This document shows, piece after piece, positions 14,437 through 22,969 of a stretch of DNA of 25,865 bases. Under the pieces are notes generated by a model. The model was not told where the DNA came from, did not search any database, and was given only the letters and a program-made list of their open reading frames with translations. Each line of letters begins with the position of its first letter. Position 1 is the stretch's first letter. This DNA comes from JBBTDV01 sp038042605 (GTDB lineage: Bacteria > Bdellovibrionota > UBA1018). The stretch is from contig CAYHPW010000037.1 in the NCBI GenBank assembly GCA_964358645.1, positions 1 to 25,865 of the forward strand, read 5' to 3'. The position numbers and the translations under genes were made by a program.

Positions 14437-15216
14437 ATGGCGCTCAGAAAGTTAGAAAAAAACAAATCGTCTGATGCAAGGCAACTCAAGAAAATAGAAA
14501 TAAATGAAGGCCAACAGCACGGAGCCGTTCATGACGAATCAAATTGGCTGGTTTCCTATGCAGACATGATGACGCTGTTATGCGGTTTTTTCATATTGCT
14601 GTTCAGTTTATCGAGACTGGACGAGCCAAAATATGAATCGATCAAGAAAGCAGTCGCAGAACAATTTGGAGGCGTCTATAAATCCCCCACCGAGGATTTT
14701 GCTAAATTCATAACTGAAGTCATCCAAGAAGCCGGTGTTGATAAAGAAGCAGTCGTGAGATCAGATCCCTTCGGAGTATCAGTGATCTTCGAGTCCACGG
14801 TATTTTTCGATACACTTAGCGCAGATGTGCGCCAAGAAGGTAAAACCATTCTTGACCGTATGGTTGAGCAGATCATGTTGCGTGAAAAAAAAGAGTCAAA
14901 AAAATATCGCATTGTCGTGGAAGGACATACGGATAGCCGTCCAGTTTTAAGCGGCGTATTTCCATCAAACTGGGAGCTGTCAGGGGCTAGAGCGGCCCGT
15001 GTGGTAAGGATGTTTTTAGAGCAAGGCTTCCCCGCGGATCGCCTGACAGCAATAGGTTACGCCGATACATACCCGATGTTAGAATCACGCCTCAACGACG
15101 GTGGATGGAACGAAGAAGCCCTTGCTAAAAACAGGAGGGTGGTTGTTCGCATTTTAAACCCAAAAATGGATTCAATACCGTTCCCGGATCAGAACCAGGA
15201 AAACTCTGCCCATTGA
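14437..15216 (+). CDS. motB: MotB-family stator subunit with OmpA-type peptidoglycan-binding domain
   Basis: A 259-residue protein. A charged cytoplasmic tail (1-35) leads into the single membrane helix NWLVSYADMMTLLCGFFILL, whose D43 is the ion-carrying Asp of MotB/PomB. The periplasmic OmpA_C domain (about 120-245) shows VEGHTDSRP, NWELSGARAARV and RLTAIGYADTYP, which bind peptidoglycan and hold the stator. A 15-base gap separates it from motA, with GGAAG touching the ATG. All functional residues of the family appear intact. It forms the stator with the adjacent MotA. Confidence 0.94.
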   Translation: MALRKLEKNKSSDARQLKKIEINEGQQHGAVHDESNWLVSYADMMTLLCGFFILLFSLSRLDEPKYESIKKAVAEQFGGVYKSPTEDFAKFITEVIQEAGVDKEAVVRSDPFGVSVIFESTVFFDTLSADVRQEGKTILDRMVEQIMLREKKESKKYRIVVEGHTDSRPVLSGVFPSNWELSGARAARVVRMFLEQGFPADRLTAIGYADTYPMLESRLNDGGWNEEALAKNRRVVVRILNPKMDSIPFPDQNQENSAH

Positions 15217-15237
15217 CGCTGGCTTATTATCCTGGGA

Positions 15238-15254
15238 CTCTAAAATTAGAGGAG
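15238..15254 (+). promoter_or_regulatory. Small hairpin covering the ribosome-binding site of the last motor gene
   Basis: CTCTA (15238-15242), loop AAAT, TAGAG (15247-15251). The right arm overlaps the Shine-Dalgarno GAGGAG (15249-15254) of the gene at 15265. It could lower translation of this gene relative to motB. The stem is only five pairs, so it may be incidental. Confidence 0.25.
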
Positions 15255-15264
15255 ACGTACATAA

Positions 15265-16116
15265 ATGCAGTGGAACTGCCCTCACTGTGGAATGTCCCTT
15301 GCCGTACATGATGACAAGATCAGCTCTGGCTGGTCATTTTCAAAATGCTATAAATGCGGTGGTTTCTCTTTGGTGAAAAGATCAGAAGCCAACGTCATCA
15401 AGGTTGACAAAGCACCACGTGGAGAAAATGTGCTCCTTCCGGAATCATCTGAAACACCGCTTATGCGGCGTGAAGCGCTTGAGAATCTTGCAACTTTTCT
15501 TAGGCCGGCGGCGACGAATAAAATGATTACACCACCTCCTCCGCCCCCTATGGGGGCATTGCGGTCAATGCCAGGTCCATTGCCATTGGTAGAGTCATCG
15601 GGTTCAATAGGGCCAGTATATAGGCGTTTTCTGCCCGCTGCGATAGGACTTGCAAGTGTGGCGACAATCGCATCAGGCGCGTATATGTACCTTCAGGGAC
15701 AGACGTTAAGTGAAAAAGCAAGTTATAATACGGCAACAGCTCTCACGGAGCCGCAGACACGGCCAAGAAACAACAATCAAGACATCAGGGACGAGGTTCA
15801 TCACAATTCTATGGCCCCGGTCCGGCCAGTAGAAACGCGTGAAGAACCACCACAAAAAGAAACGCAGTCTTTTATAGTGAAAGTAAAAATACCGAATGCA
15901 AGTTTATACTCAGGCCCTGGCAACAACTATCCTATGGTCGGCATCGCCTATACCAGTATTGAATATATTGTTGTTGGATGGAATGAACGATGGTTCCATA
16001 TAGCGCCAGTAGCGCAATCTTTAAACCTCTCCAATCAAATCAAAGCCAGACGTGACATAAGGAGCGGCTGGATCCGAAACGATATCCTACAACTTGCGGC
16101 AATTGGGAATCGCTAG
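15265..16116 (+). CDS. Zinc-ribbon, transmembrane, SH3b protein (GltJ-like layout)
   Basis: A 283-residue protein. The N-terminal zinc ribbon has C5-PH-C8 and C28-YK-C31, as in MJ0042-type ribbons. A cytoplasmic linker with six prolines in a row (about 91-96) precedes one membrane helix (about 122-144) and a charged periplasmic linker. The C-terminal domain (about 205-280) looks like a bacterial SH3 (NASLYSGPGNNYPMVG, RWFHI, SGWIRNDIL), a fold that often binds peptidoglycan. Cytoplasmic zinc ribbon plus one helix plus periplasmic domain recalls GltJ/AgmX of the Myxococcus gliding machine; that is analogy of layout, not shown homology. GAGGAG lies ten bases before the ATG. Its stop overlaps that of the converging gene, so the operon ends here. 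Confidence 0.75.
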   Translation: MQWNCPHCGMSLAVHDDKISSGWSFSKCYKCGGFSLVKRSEANVIKVDKAPRGENVLLPESSETPLMRREALENLATFLRPAATNKMITPPPPPPMGALRSMPGPLPLVESSGSIGPVYRRFLPAAIGLASVATIASGAYMYLQGQTLSEKASYNTATALTEPQTRPRNNNQDIRDEVHHNSMAPVRPVETREEPPQKETQSFIVKVKIPNASLYSGPGNNYPMVGIAYTSIEYIVVGWNERWFHIAPVAQSLNLSNQIKARRDIRSGWIRNDILQLAAIGNR

Positions 16117-17639
16117 TTCACCCGAAGCGGTTCGCATCGCCAGATATCTATCCATTTTGCTAAGTAGCGCCAGCGCTGTTTTTCAAGGCGGCCTATTTTT
16201 TCGCATTTGGAGCTAAGAAATTGAGGGCCTGAACTATACCGGTTATCAGCAACAAAAAGAACGGGCTTTGCCAATCTCGGCCATTCAGGTCCTGTGGAAT
16301 CCGTGACTTCAAAATCAGGCCATTCATCCCTAGCCTTGATATCACGAGGAAGCAATGTCACTTGCGCCCCTTTTGCCCCGGCAGCGCGTAGGTTGAAGGC
16401 GGCTTGCGACGCTGTTTGATATCGCGATCCCACAAGAGGTAAAGCGAATGCCTCCTTACCAAGTTTGTGTTCTAAAAAAGATTTAAGATCCTGCCAGCCG
16501 TAAAGGTCATTGGTAACATCGATTTTCGGATCACTGACCGACCCGGATACATACTCAACTGCCAATGACCCGAGTGGAAAATGTGTGCTTGATATTATTA
16601 ACAAGACAAGCGCGATTCCGTAGCCGGCCTGGATGCTTCCTATAAGCCGGATCATTTTACCACCAATGGCGCAAGCCCATGTCAGCATCATAGTCAGCGG
16701 CCACCATGCTGCAAAAGCCCAGTGAGGCTTAAAATCGGCAAATAGTGGCTGAAAACAAAACACTGCAGCCGCTGGCAAAAACCAAATTAGGCAGTATGAA
16801 TAAATAGACGGTTCTTTTCCAAATCTTATCCCTTTTTTTAACAGCAATATAATTCCTGCCGCCATCAATACCGGGCCGGCAAGTAAAATTTCAACCAGCC
16901 AAAAACGCGCGTACCGCGCGAATGAAATATCCATATCCCCATGTCTTTCTCTGATCTGATACAGAAGAGAAGACCAATCATGGTTAAAATTCCATATTAA
17001 TGCCGGCAAAAAACCAACAGCAGTACCTGCCAGAACCCAAAAAATGCAGCGCCACCTATTACTGTTTTTAGTCCATATAAGAATCGATAATACAGCAGAA
17101 CCCGCAGCCAAAATCCCGGAGTACTTCGATAGAGCTGCGATAGTCATACCCAAGGCGATCATTGCCCGGTCAAAACCAGATTCAGACCCTGAACAGACCT
17201 TCCAGCAATATTTGAATCCAAGAGTGATTCCGAAAAAAAGTGGTAAATCCGGTACGATCATCCAAGATAAGGCGAACAATCCGGCAAATGAAACTAAAAT
17301 GGCCATGCAAAAAAAATTATCCTTTGAGTCAACTCCAGTATCTTTAAGCCATGTGAGGGCCAAGCCAAGTATTCCTGCGGCCAAGAAGGCTGCCGGTAAG
17401 CGAACTAGCCCAGCAGTGGGCGTAAAAAAATTAAAACTAGAAAATATCCGTTCAACAAATGCCAAAAGCCACGCCACCGCGGGTGGATGAAAAGCATATC
17501 CAAGAGCGGGTTTTTGAGCCAAAACCCAGTAATATGCTTCATCATCGGTAAGTCCTACCGTTGCTCCCTGAACTAAAAGTAAAACAAATAAAATTAATGA
17601 CGGATAAAACCAAAATCGAAAGCCAACTGAATGGATCAT
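16113..17639 (-). CDS. GT39-type (ArnT/PMT-like) membrane glycosyltransferase
   Basis: A 508-residue protein with about 11 hydrophobic segments. The first periplasmic loop carries TDDEAYYW (31-38) and YAFHPPAV, the acidic and PP motifs of the GT39/PMT/ArnT superfamily, which transfers a sugar from a polyprenyl-phosphate carrier to lipid A or protein on the outer face of the inner membrane. The soluble C-terminal tail (about 385-508) is typical of the family. Its ATG overlaps the end of the upstream DedA gene (ATGA), so the two are translationally coupled. Acceptor and sugar are unknown. Its stop overlaps by three bases the stop of the converging motor-operon gene. Confidence 0.85.
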   Translation of the reverse strand: MIHSVGFRFWFYPSLILFVLLLVQGATVGLTDDEAYYWVLAQKPALGYAFHPPAVAWLLAFVERIFSSFNFFTPTAGLVRLPAAFLAAGILGLALTWLKDTGVDSKDNFFCMAILVSFAGLFALSWMIVPDLPLFFGITLGFKYCWKVCSGSESGFDRAMIALGMTIAALSKYSGILAAGSAVLSILIWTKNSNRWRCIFWVLAGTAVGFLPALIWNFNHDWSSLLYQIRERHGDMDISFARYARFWLVEILLAGPVLMAAGIILLLKKGIRFGKEPSIYSYCLIWFLPAAAVFCFQPLFADFKPHWAFAAWWPLTMMLTWACAIGGKMIRLIGSIQAGYGIALVLLIISSTHFPLGSLAVEYVSGSVSDPKIDVTNDLYGWQDLKSFLEHKLGKEAFALPLVGSRYQTASQAAFNLRAAGAKGAQVTLLPRDIKARDEWPDFEVTDSTGPEWPRLAKPVLFVADNRYSSGPQFLSSKCEKIGRLEKQRWRYLAKWIDIWRCEPLRVN

Positions 17640-18247
17640 TTTTTTATATGTCTATGTGTAATGTACCATTTGGCTATTATCAGCAGTATCGCAATGACAA
17701 TGAAGAGAAAGATTCCGTGTTCCACCTGCCGTATTGTGTGTATGACACGATCGACGTGATCACCGAAATAATATACCGTGCCTATTATAGCAGGCACGCT
17801 GATGAGCGCAGCCAACCCGTCGAATAACAGAAATATCCTGAAGCGAAGATGCAGTGAACCTGCAGAAAAAAATATGGGGGCACGCAACCCTGGCATGAAC
17901 CTCGCTACAAAGATCAGCTTATTGCCGTCCTGTTCTAGCCTGCTTTTTACTACATCCAACCGATCTTCTGGTAAAAGTTTATTAAAAATCCACCATCTAG
18001 TCAGTCTGCGCCCATAAGTTGAACCGAAATAAAATATTGTTGAATCCCCAATAAGTACACCGATGAATGAAACTACTATAATGACCGTAAGATTAGTGAT
18101 CCCGTAATACGAGAGCAGACCGGCTACAAAAAGGATTATATCCTCAGGCAGAGGCACACCAAGACCGCAGGCTAAAAGCACGCCAAATACTATTAGGTAA
18201 GGTGTCGGGCCAGGGAATGACAAAATAAAATCTATGATTTGTTCCAT
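17636..18247 (-). CDS. DedA/VTT-family membrane protein
   Basis: A 203-residue protein with four to five hydrophobic segments and the DedA hallmarks GLGVPLPEDIILF near the N-terminus and FVARFMPGLRAPIFFSAG in the middle. Some DedA proteins flip undecaprenyl phosphate or phospholipids across the inner membrane. The four-base overlap with the GT39 gene suggests it recycles the lipid carrier that enzyme uses; this is inference. The ATG at 18247 lacks a strong ribosome-binding site. The poly-A codons just before its stop (IKK) overlap the next gene's translation start. Confidence 0.9.
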   Translation of the reverse strand: MEQIIDFILSFPGPTPYLIVFGVLLACGLGVPLPEDIILFVAGLLSYYGITNLTVIIVVSFIGVLIGDSTIFYFGSTYGRRLTRWWIFNKLLPEDRLDVVKSRLEQDGNKLIFVARFMPGLRAPIFFSAGSLHLRFRIFLLFDGLAALISVPAIIGTVYYFGDHVDRVIHTIRQVEHGIFLFIVIAILLIIAKWYITHRHIKK

Positions 18248-18335
18248 TCGTTGATTTCTTTATCAAGTCTTAGCAAAGAAATGTAACTGCCGCCATAACA
18301 AGCATCCTTTTATGTAATTGGTTAATGTAACCGGT

Positions 18336-19265
18336 TTATCTGTCATTTCGTCCCCTTGTTTTTGTCAATGGATGAGCCTTTCCATATTCCTCAATTAAAG
18401 AATCAAAGTCGATGTGAGTATAGCATTGAGTGGTGGAAAGACTTGAATGCCCGAGCATCTCTTGTATGGCCCTTAAATCCGCTCCTCCCAGCAATAAATG
18501 TGTTGCGAAACTATGTCGCATCCCATGTGGTGAAATCTCCGTAGAACAACCTGTTTTTTTTAAATATTTTTCAAGCATCCTAGCGATGCTCCTTGTTGAT
18601 AAACGAGTGCCTCGATAATTGGTAAAGACAGGTGATGAATCGGATATTGCCTCACCTCGTTCCTTCCTGTGCTGCAAATAATTTGCAATGGCATTTTTGG
18701 CAGGGCCGCCAAGAGGTACGTATCGTTCTTTAGATCCCTTGCCAAAAACGCGGACCCATCCGCGATCAAGATCCAAATCAACGGCAAGCAGTCCTGAGGC
18801 CTCGCTAACCCGGAGACCGCATCCATAAAGAACCTCTAAGATCGCCCTATCTCTTAAGCCCAGTAGGCAGGTTAAATCAGGTGATTCAAGTAAAGTAAAA
18901 GTTTCTTCGATCTTTAAGAATTTTGGCAGGGCCTTCTTTGCTTTTGGTGAAGGCACCAAGGCACCCACATCCCTTTTTATAAGGTGCTTTGCTTGCAAAT
19001 AACGCAAAAAAGATCTGATAGCCGCGAGCTTTCGGCAAATCGAGGAACGTTCATGTGAATCATAAAGACCAGCTAGATAAGATCTCAATTGCTGCCCGCC
19101 AAACCGCTGATCCATTTCATCTATAGAACTGATCCCAGCCTTAGTAGCTATTTCGGCAGAAAAATGTGAGAGATCCGACCTGTAAGCCCGTATCGTCTGG
19201 TAACTATAATTAAGATTTTGCCGCAAATGATCGAGGAAAGGTCTAACCTCATCAGATACAAGCAT
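18336..19265 (-). CDS. xerC: XerC/XerD-type tyrosine recombinase
   Basis: With the ATG at 19265, seven bases after AGAGGTGAT, the protein has 309 residues, the normal Xer length; a GTG eleven codons upstream is less likely. The N-terminal SAM-like DNA-binding domain (about 1-95) is followed by the catalytic domain with Arg in GCGLRVSEA, Lys in GKGSKERYVPL, HGMRHSFATHLL (His and Arg), LGHSSLSTTQ (His) and the nucleophile Tyr in CYTHI. Xer enzymes resolve chromosome dimers at dif. A place next to trmFO is also seen in other bacteria, though here the genes are divergent, 57 bases apart. XerC and XerD cannot be told apart here, and I see no dif site in the window. Confidence 0.9.
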   Translation of the reverse strand: MLVSDEVRPFLDHLRQNLNYSYQTIRAYRSDLSHFSAEIATKAGISSIDEMDQRFGGQQLRSYLAGLYDSHERSSICRKLAAIRSFLRYLQAKHLIKRDVGALVPSPKAKKALPKFLKIEETFTLLESPDLTCLLGLRDRAILEVLYGCGLRVSEASGLLAVDLDLDRGWVRVFGKGSKERYVPLGGPAKNAIANYLQHRKERGEAISDSSPVFTNYRGTRLSTRSIARMLEKYLKKTGCSTEISPHGMRHSFATHLLLGGADLRAIQEMLGHSSLSTTQCYTHIDFDSLIEEYGKAHPLTKTRGRNDR

Positions 19266-19322
19266 GATAATATCACCTCTCTTATAGTTTAATGACACTC
19301 ATCCTTATGATAAAGGAGCAGC

Positions 19323-20675
19323 ATGTCATCGCTTTCTGTAAATATCATCGGTGCCGGCCTGGCTGGGAGTGAGGCTTCTTATTTTCTCGCTGAAAATGGA
19401 ATACGAGTCATGCTTCACGAGATGCGTCCGATTAAAACTACTCCTGCGCACAAGACAGATCTTTGCGCTGAACTTGTTTGTAGCAACTCATTTAAATCTT
19501 TAGCCAACTCCTCACCGTCCGGCATGCTTAAACGTGAAATGACACTCACGGGATCGCTGATACTTCGTTGTGCCGGTAATGTTAGCATCCCAGGAGGAGA
19601 GGCACTGACTGTTGACCGTGGACTGTTTTCAAAAGAAGTAACAATGGCGATTAACTCGCATCCGAACATCACATTTATTAAGAGCGAAGTAACAGACCCG
19701 TCACATTTTGAATCCAATGGCGACATTACATTGATAGCGACAGGCCCATTGACCTCAGAAAAACTTTCTCGATGGATTGCTGATGAAATGGAATATCCCG
19801 GTCTTTATTTCTTCGATGCTATAGCCCCAATCGTCAGCGCCGATACGATTGATTTTAGCAAAGCCTTTATGGCGAATCGTTATGGGAAGGGGGATGAAGA
19901 CGCATATGTAAACTGCCCATTAACGGAAGCAGAATATTATGCATTCGTAAATTTACTGATCAATGGTGAAAAAATAGAAGCAAAGCCTTTCGAAACCATA
20001 AACTATTTTCAAGGTTGCCAACCCATCGAAGCAATCGCCGCTTCCGGCATAGACTCACTAAGGTTCGGCCCGATGAAACCAACAGGTTTGTTGGATCCCA
20101 AGACTGGAAAGAAACCATATGCTGTACTCCAGCTACGGCCAGAAAATAAAGCAAAGACCGCCTACAACATGGTGGGTTTCCAAACCAAACTCAAGTACGG
20201 TGAACAAGCACGGGTTTTTCACGCCATTCCTGGCCTAAAAGATGTCGAATTTTTAAGGTACGGTTCAATGCACAGGAATACTTACGTCTGCGGTCCAGAG
20301 GTTTTAAGTCCTGATCTTTCAATGAAAGGCCACCCCAAAATATATATGGCCGGCCAAATCACAGGAGTCGAGGGTTACCTTGAATCAGCCGCGTGCGGTT
20401 TGCTCGCGGCCATTTTCATTCACCAAAGATTAAGACGCTTTCCGCACAACCCACCACCGGCCAACACAGCGATGGGCACTCTTTTGCGTCACGTGACGGG
20501 TGGTAACGTAGAAAATTACCAGCCATCGAGAATTCATTTCGGTCTATTCGATCACAACCTGTTTAACGGAGTGAGTGGGGCCAAGCGTGACAGAGCCCGT
20601 GCCTTAATTGCTGAACAAACGATTGCCAATTATGAATCATGGTTAAAGTCTGGTGCGGAATGTAATTCTTTTTAA
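19323..20675 (+). CDS. trmFO: TrmFO, folate-dependent tRNA m5U54 methyltransferase
   Basis: A 450-residue flavoprotein. The N-terminal FAD site is IIGAGLAGSEASYFLAENG. Family blocks HEMRP, AHKTDLCAELVCSNSFKS, PGGEALTVDR and GQITGVEGYLESAACGL follow. The Cys in LVCSNS is the conserved one near the flavin. It makes 5-methyluridine at tRNA position 54 using methylenetetrahydrofolate. AAGGAG lies four to five bases before the ATG. The length is usual for the family. The downstream 250 bases hold no obvious strong terminator. Confidence 0.97.
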   Translation: MSSLSVNIIGAGLAGSEASYFLAENGIRVMLHEMRPIKTTPAHKTDLCAELVCSNSFKSLANSSPSGMLKREMTLTGSLILRCAGNVSIPGGEALTVDRGLFSKEVTMAINSHPNITFIKSEVTDPSHFESNGDITLIATGPLTSEKLSRWIADEMEYPGLYFFDAIAPIVSADTIDFSKAFMANRYGKGDEDAYVNCPLTEAEYYAFVNLLINGEKIEAKPFETINYFQGCQPIEAIAASGIDSLRFGPMKPTGLLDPKTGKKPYAVLQLRPENKAKTAYNMVGFQTKLKYGEQARVFHAIPGLKDVEFLRYGSMHRNTYVCGPEVLSPDLSMKGHPKIYMAGQITGVEGYLESAACGLLAAIFIHQRLRRFPHNPPPANTAMGTLLRHVTGGNVENYQPSRIHFGLFDHNLFNGVSGAKRDRARALIAEQTIANYESWLKSGAECNSF

Positions 20676-20932
20676 TTATATTAGAGCCAAAACGCACCGC
20701 TTAGGTTTTTTACATGTGTTTAATAAATTGACGTTGGTTGGATATACTCTCAGCCATCCCCTGGATTATACAAAAATAAATCTATTTGAACTTATTGACA
20801 AACCGCTCCAATAAAAGCTAAAGAAAAGCTGGCAGGCTGCTTGCTATTTGGCTGCGCACCAAAGACTCTACATACAAAACGTAGTGAGTTTATTTGGTGG
20901 CAAAGCACTACTTAGAGATGGAGATGAATATT
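20676..20932 (+). other. Gap between trmFO and the next gene
   Basis: No gene is visible. TTGACA at 20795-20800 is a candidate -35 for the gene at 20933, but the -10 (TAAAGA, 18 bases on) is poor. CTAC/GTAG around 20870-20885 could form a small leader hairpin. Confidence 0.3.
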
Positions 20933-21817
20933 ATGAGTAATATTAAAATCAAGGCTGTAACAATTCTTGCCGCTGGATTGTCTGTGTTTGTTGGTGCAAC
21001 GACATTTGCAGAAACCACACCGGCAACATCCACCACAACTGCCCAGAACGTAGCTCCACGCTTGGTCGACAAAATAAGCATGAGCTATCTGGGCGTGTTT
21101 TACGGCCCAGCAATTAACCACTTGTCAAGTTATCAGCCTTTGTCGGAAGGCGGCGATGACCTTGATAGTCCTCAGATGTTAGAAAGTCTTTTAAACACTG
21201 GTTACAAGTTAAATGACAAAGTGACTGCCGGAGTGGGTGTGGCTTTCTGGTATCGGCCCATAATGGGTGATGAGTTTCGTACAAGTCACCAGACGGAAGG
21301 TGCTTTTGTAATGAAAGACCCTTTCCTAAAAGTATCTCACAGCAAAGTTTTAAGCAGAGGCAATCTAAATATCGCTGGTGACCTAAGAGCTTATGTTCCT
21401 GCGACTGAGCCATCAAGAAAAGCAAACCTGATAACAGGCCTGCGAAGTACACAAGCGACAAATTATCAAATCCCGGATTCACGATGGTCCTTTGGCGCCG
21501 ATTCAATGATCAGGGCGAATATATTTGGCAGCAACGCCTCGGCTACCGCAAAGGATCTGGTCCTGTATTTTGGTCCGCATGTGGACTTCCAGATCAACCC
21601 GAAGCTAAGCACAACTTTGCTTTATGAGGTTAACGGCTTTCATAAGAAAGGCGAGAGCCTGCTCTCCATAAACAATGGCGGGACTGATATTGCATCGGGC
21701 CTGAATTGGGATGTTTCGCCACGAGTGAGCATTTCACCGTTCCTGAACATGTATCCAACCAGCCTAAGATTAAGCTCCACATCATTAAACGTGGTTCTTA
21801 CAGCCAAGTTGTTATAG
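20933..21817 (+). CDS. Outer-membrane beta-barrel-like protein of unknown function
   Basis: From the ATG at 20933 (GGAG nine bases before) it has 294 residues. Earlier ATG and GTG codons in frame would place charged residues ahead of the signal peptide. The signal peptide ends TTFAE at about residue 25, and a Thr/Ser-rich stretch follows. The rest shows alternating amphipathic strands with Gly/Asn turns and a C-terminal hydrophobic strand, as in outer-membrane barrels or barrel-like periplasmic proteins. No named family is recognised. A strong terminator follows, so it is a single-gene or last-gene unit. Confidence 0.7.
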   Translation: MSNIKIKAVTILAAGLSVFVGATTFAETTPATSTTTAQNVAPRLVDKISMSYLGVFYGPAINHLSSYQPLSEGGDDLDSPQMLESLLNTGYKLNDKVTAGVGVAFWYRPIMGDEFRTSHQTEGAFVMKDPFLKVSHSKVLSRGNLNIAGDLRAYVPATEPSRKANLITGLRSTQATNYQIPDSRWSFGADSMIRANIFGSNASATAKDLVLYFGPHVDFQINPKLSTTLLYEVNGFHKKGESLLSINNGGTDIASGLNWDVSPRVSISPFLNMYPTSLRLSSTSLNVVLTAKLL

Positions 21818-21838
21818 CAAATTAGCTATTGTCTAATA

Positions 21839-21883
21839 CAAAGAGCACGCGCTATTTATAAAGTGCGTGCTCTTTTTGTTTTT
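21839..21883 (+). terminator. Strong intrinsic terminator
   Basis: AAGAGCACGC (21841-21850) pairs with GCGTGCTCTT (21865-21874) and runs into TTTTTGTTTTT. A textbook rho-independent terminator about 25 bases after the barrel gene. Confidence 0.92.
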
Positions 21884-21909
21884 ATGTATTCACGGGAGGC
21901 CCGTTACAA

Positions 21910-22374
21910 ATGAAGACCATCACCGAGTTCGGCTCAATCACCCTCAAGGAAGTCGCAAAAAAGAAAAATGAGCTGACAACATCTGGAAAAACACCAGAAG
22001 AGATCTCCCAAGAAATCAGCACGGTTTTTAAGTTAGATGGCAACAAGCTCAAGCTTATAATGAATTCACTGGATGTAATTGGGACAAAGCTAAATGACTT
22101 GAAACGTGTTGTGGTATTATCCCTTTCTGAAAATGAAAAGCCCCCAACCGGAGCTGTACCGAAGGAAGAATATTATTTCCGAGCGGAATATTATCCGCCA
22201 CTAGTCGAAAACAAGAAGCGCCACCAAAAATTTGATCGCCCTTTTAAAGGTAAGGGGCGGAGCAAAAAAACAAGAAGGCCCCAAAGAGGGCAGGGGAAAT
22301 CGGAAGACAAGTCAGCGCAGTCAATAACTACAAATACCACCAAGGGTGCTCCCACGCCTAATATTGCAAAATGA
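21910..22374 (+). CDS. Small basic protein of unknown function
   Basis: A 154-residue protein; GGGAGG precedes the ATG by ten bases. The first 75 residues are a compact helical domain (VAKKKNELTTSGKTPEEISQ, FKLDGNKLKLIMNSLDVIG). After a PKEEYYFRAEYYPP stretch the C-terminal third is highly basic (KGKGRSKKTRRPQRGQ) and low-complexity, which suggests binding to nucleic acid. There is no signal peptide, so it is cytoplasmic. Family not recognised. It stands alone between a terminator and a gene with its own ribosome-binding site. Confidence 0.7.
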   Translation: MKTITEFGSITLKEVAKKKNELTTSGKTPEEISQEISTVFKLDGNKLKLIMNSLDVIGTKLNDLKRVVVLSLSENEKPPTGAVPKEEYYFRAEYYPPLVENKKRHQKFDRPFKGKGRSKKTRRPQRGQGKSEDKSAQSITTNTTKGAPTPNIAK

Positions 22375-22475
22375 ACCCATAGCAAAAACTCCTACGCCGC
22401 AATGCGCCTGCACAGCTATTGCAAATAAGCTGTTCGCGGATTTGAACAAACTAGTTACATATAGGAGGAATGCCA

Positions 22476-22958
22476 ATGAGGATATTTTTGTTACTAGGTA
22501 TATGCGGGATGTTGTTGAATTCTGGAAGTGTAATGGCGAATGAAGACGGTATATGGCACTTTAATTGTCATTATGCAACATCAGCAAAAAAAGGTGCTGA
22601 CAATTGTCATGCTGTTGCGCGTGTATGCCGTCTCTTGATTGCCCCACTTGCAGCGGATGCCGTAAATCCAGCTGAAAATGAGTGCAGGGATGCCTTGGCG
22701 GTACAGTGCAACGGACAGACCGTGTTCGCTGATGGAGCAACCCATACTACTTACAACGGGTTGCAAGTAATCGCGGGAATACCTTCAGTAGTAAATCCCA
22801 CGCCACCTTCAATCAGCTACACTTCCGAGCCGCCAGTCGGGTATCACTTTTTCAGGAGTTCATGGCTTAAGCTAGATAGCACAATCCTTACTGGATTTTG
22901 TGAAATACAAAAGCATCACGACCGTGGTGACTTGTTGACTGATACTTCTGAACAATAA
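22476..22958 (+). CDS. Small secreted cysteine-containing protein of unknown function
   Basis: From the second ATG (22476), seven bases after AGGAGG, it has 160 residues; an ATG at 22470 sits too close to the ribosome-binding site. The signal peptide is short and ends SVMA at about residue 22. The mature part has six cysteines (in NCHY, DNCHA, RVCRL, ECRDA, QCNGQ and GFCEI), an even number that suggests disulfides in the periplasm or outside. There is no family I recognise. A bidirectional terminator follows. Confidence 0.7.
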   Translation: MRIFLLLGICGMLLNSGSVMANEDGIWHFNCHYATSAKKGADNCHAVARVCRLLIAPLAADAVNPAENECRDALAVQCNGQTVFADGATHTTYNGLQVIAGIPSVVNPTPPSISYTSEPPVGYHFFRSSWLKLDSTILTGFCEIQKHHDRGDLLTDTSEQ

Positions 22959-22969
22959 CTGGGGGCAAA

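Noticed and set aside
13639..15216. MotA/MotB pair read as ZorAB-type phage defence or as TolQR/ExbBD
   Set aside because: MotA has flagellar-type TLYGxxxAN and a cytoplasmic loop, MotB has a standard OmpA domain, and neither the ZorC/D/E helicase-nuclease genes nor TonB/TolA are adjacent.
15213..15244. Separate promoter before the zinc-ribbon gene (TTGACG)
   Set aside because: No -10 at acceptable spacing; the gap is only 48 bases and the gene is most simply part of the operon.
17044..17490. Open frame of 148 codons antisense to the GT39 gene
   Set aside because: Low-quality translation within a conserved membrane protein gene.
1203..18337. Shared 13-mer ATGTAACCGGTTT in two gaps (about 1203 and 18324)
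   Set aside because: A few 13-base matches are expected by chance in a window of this size, and there is no consistent position relative to genes.
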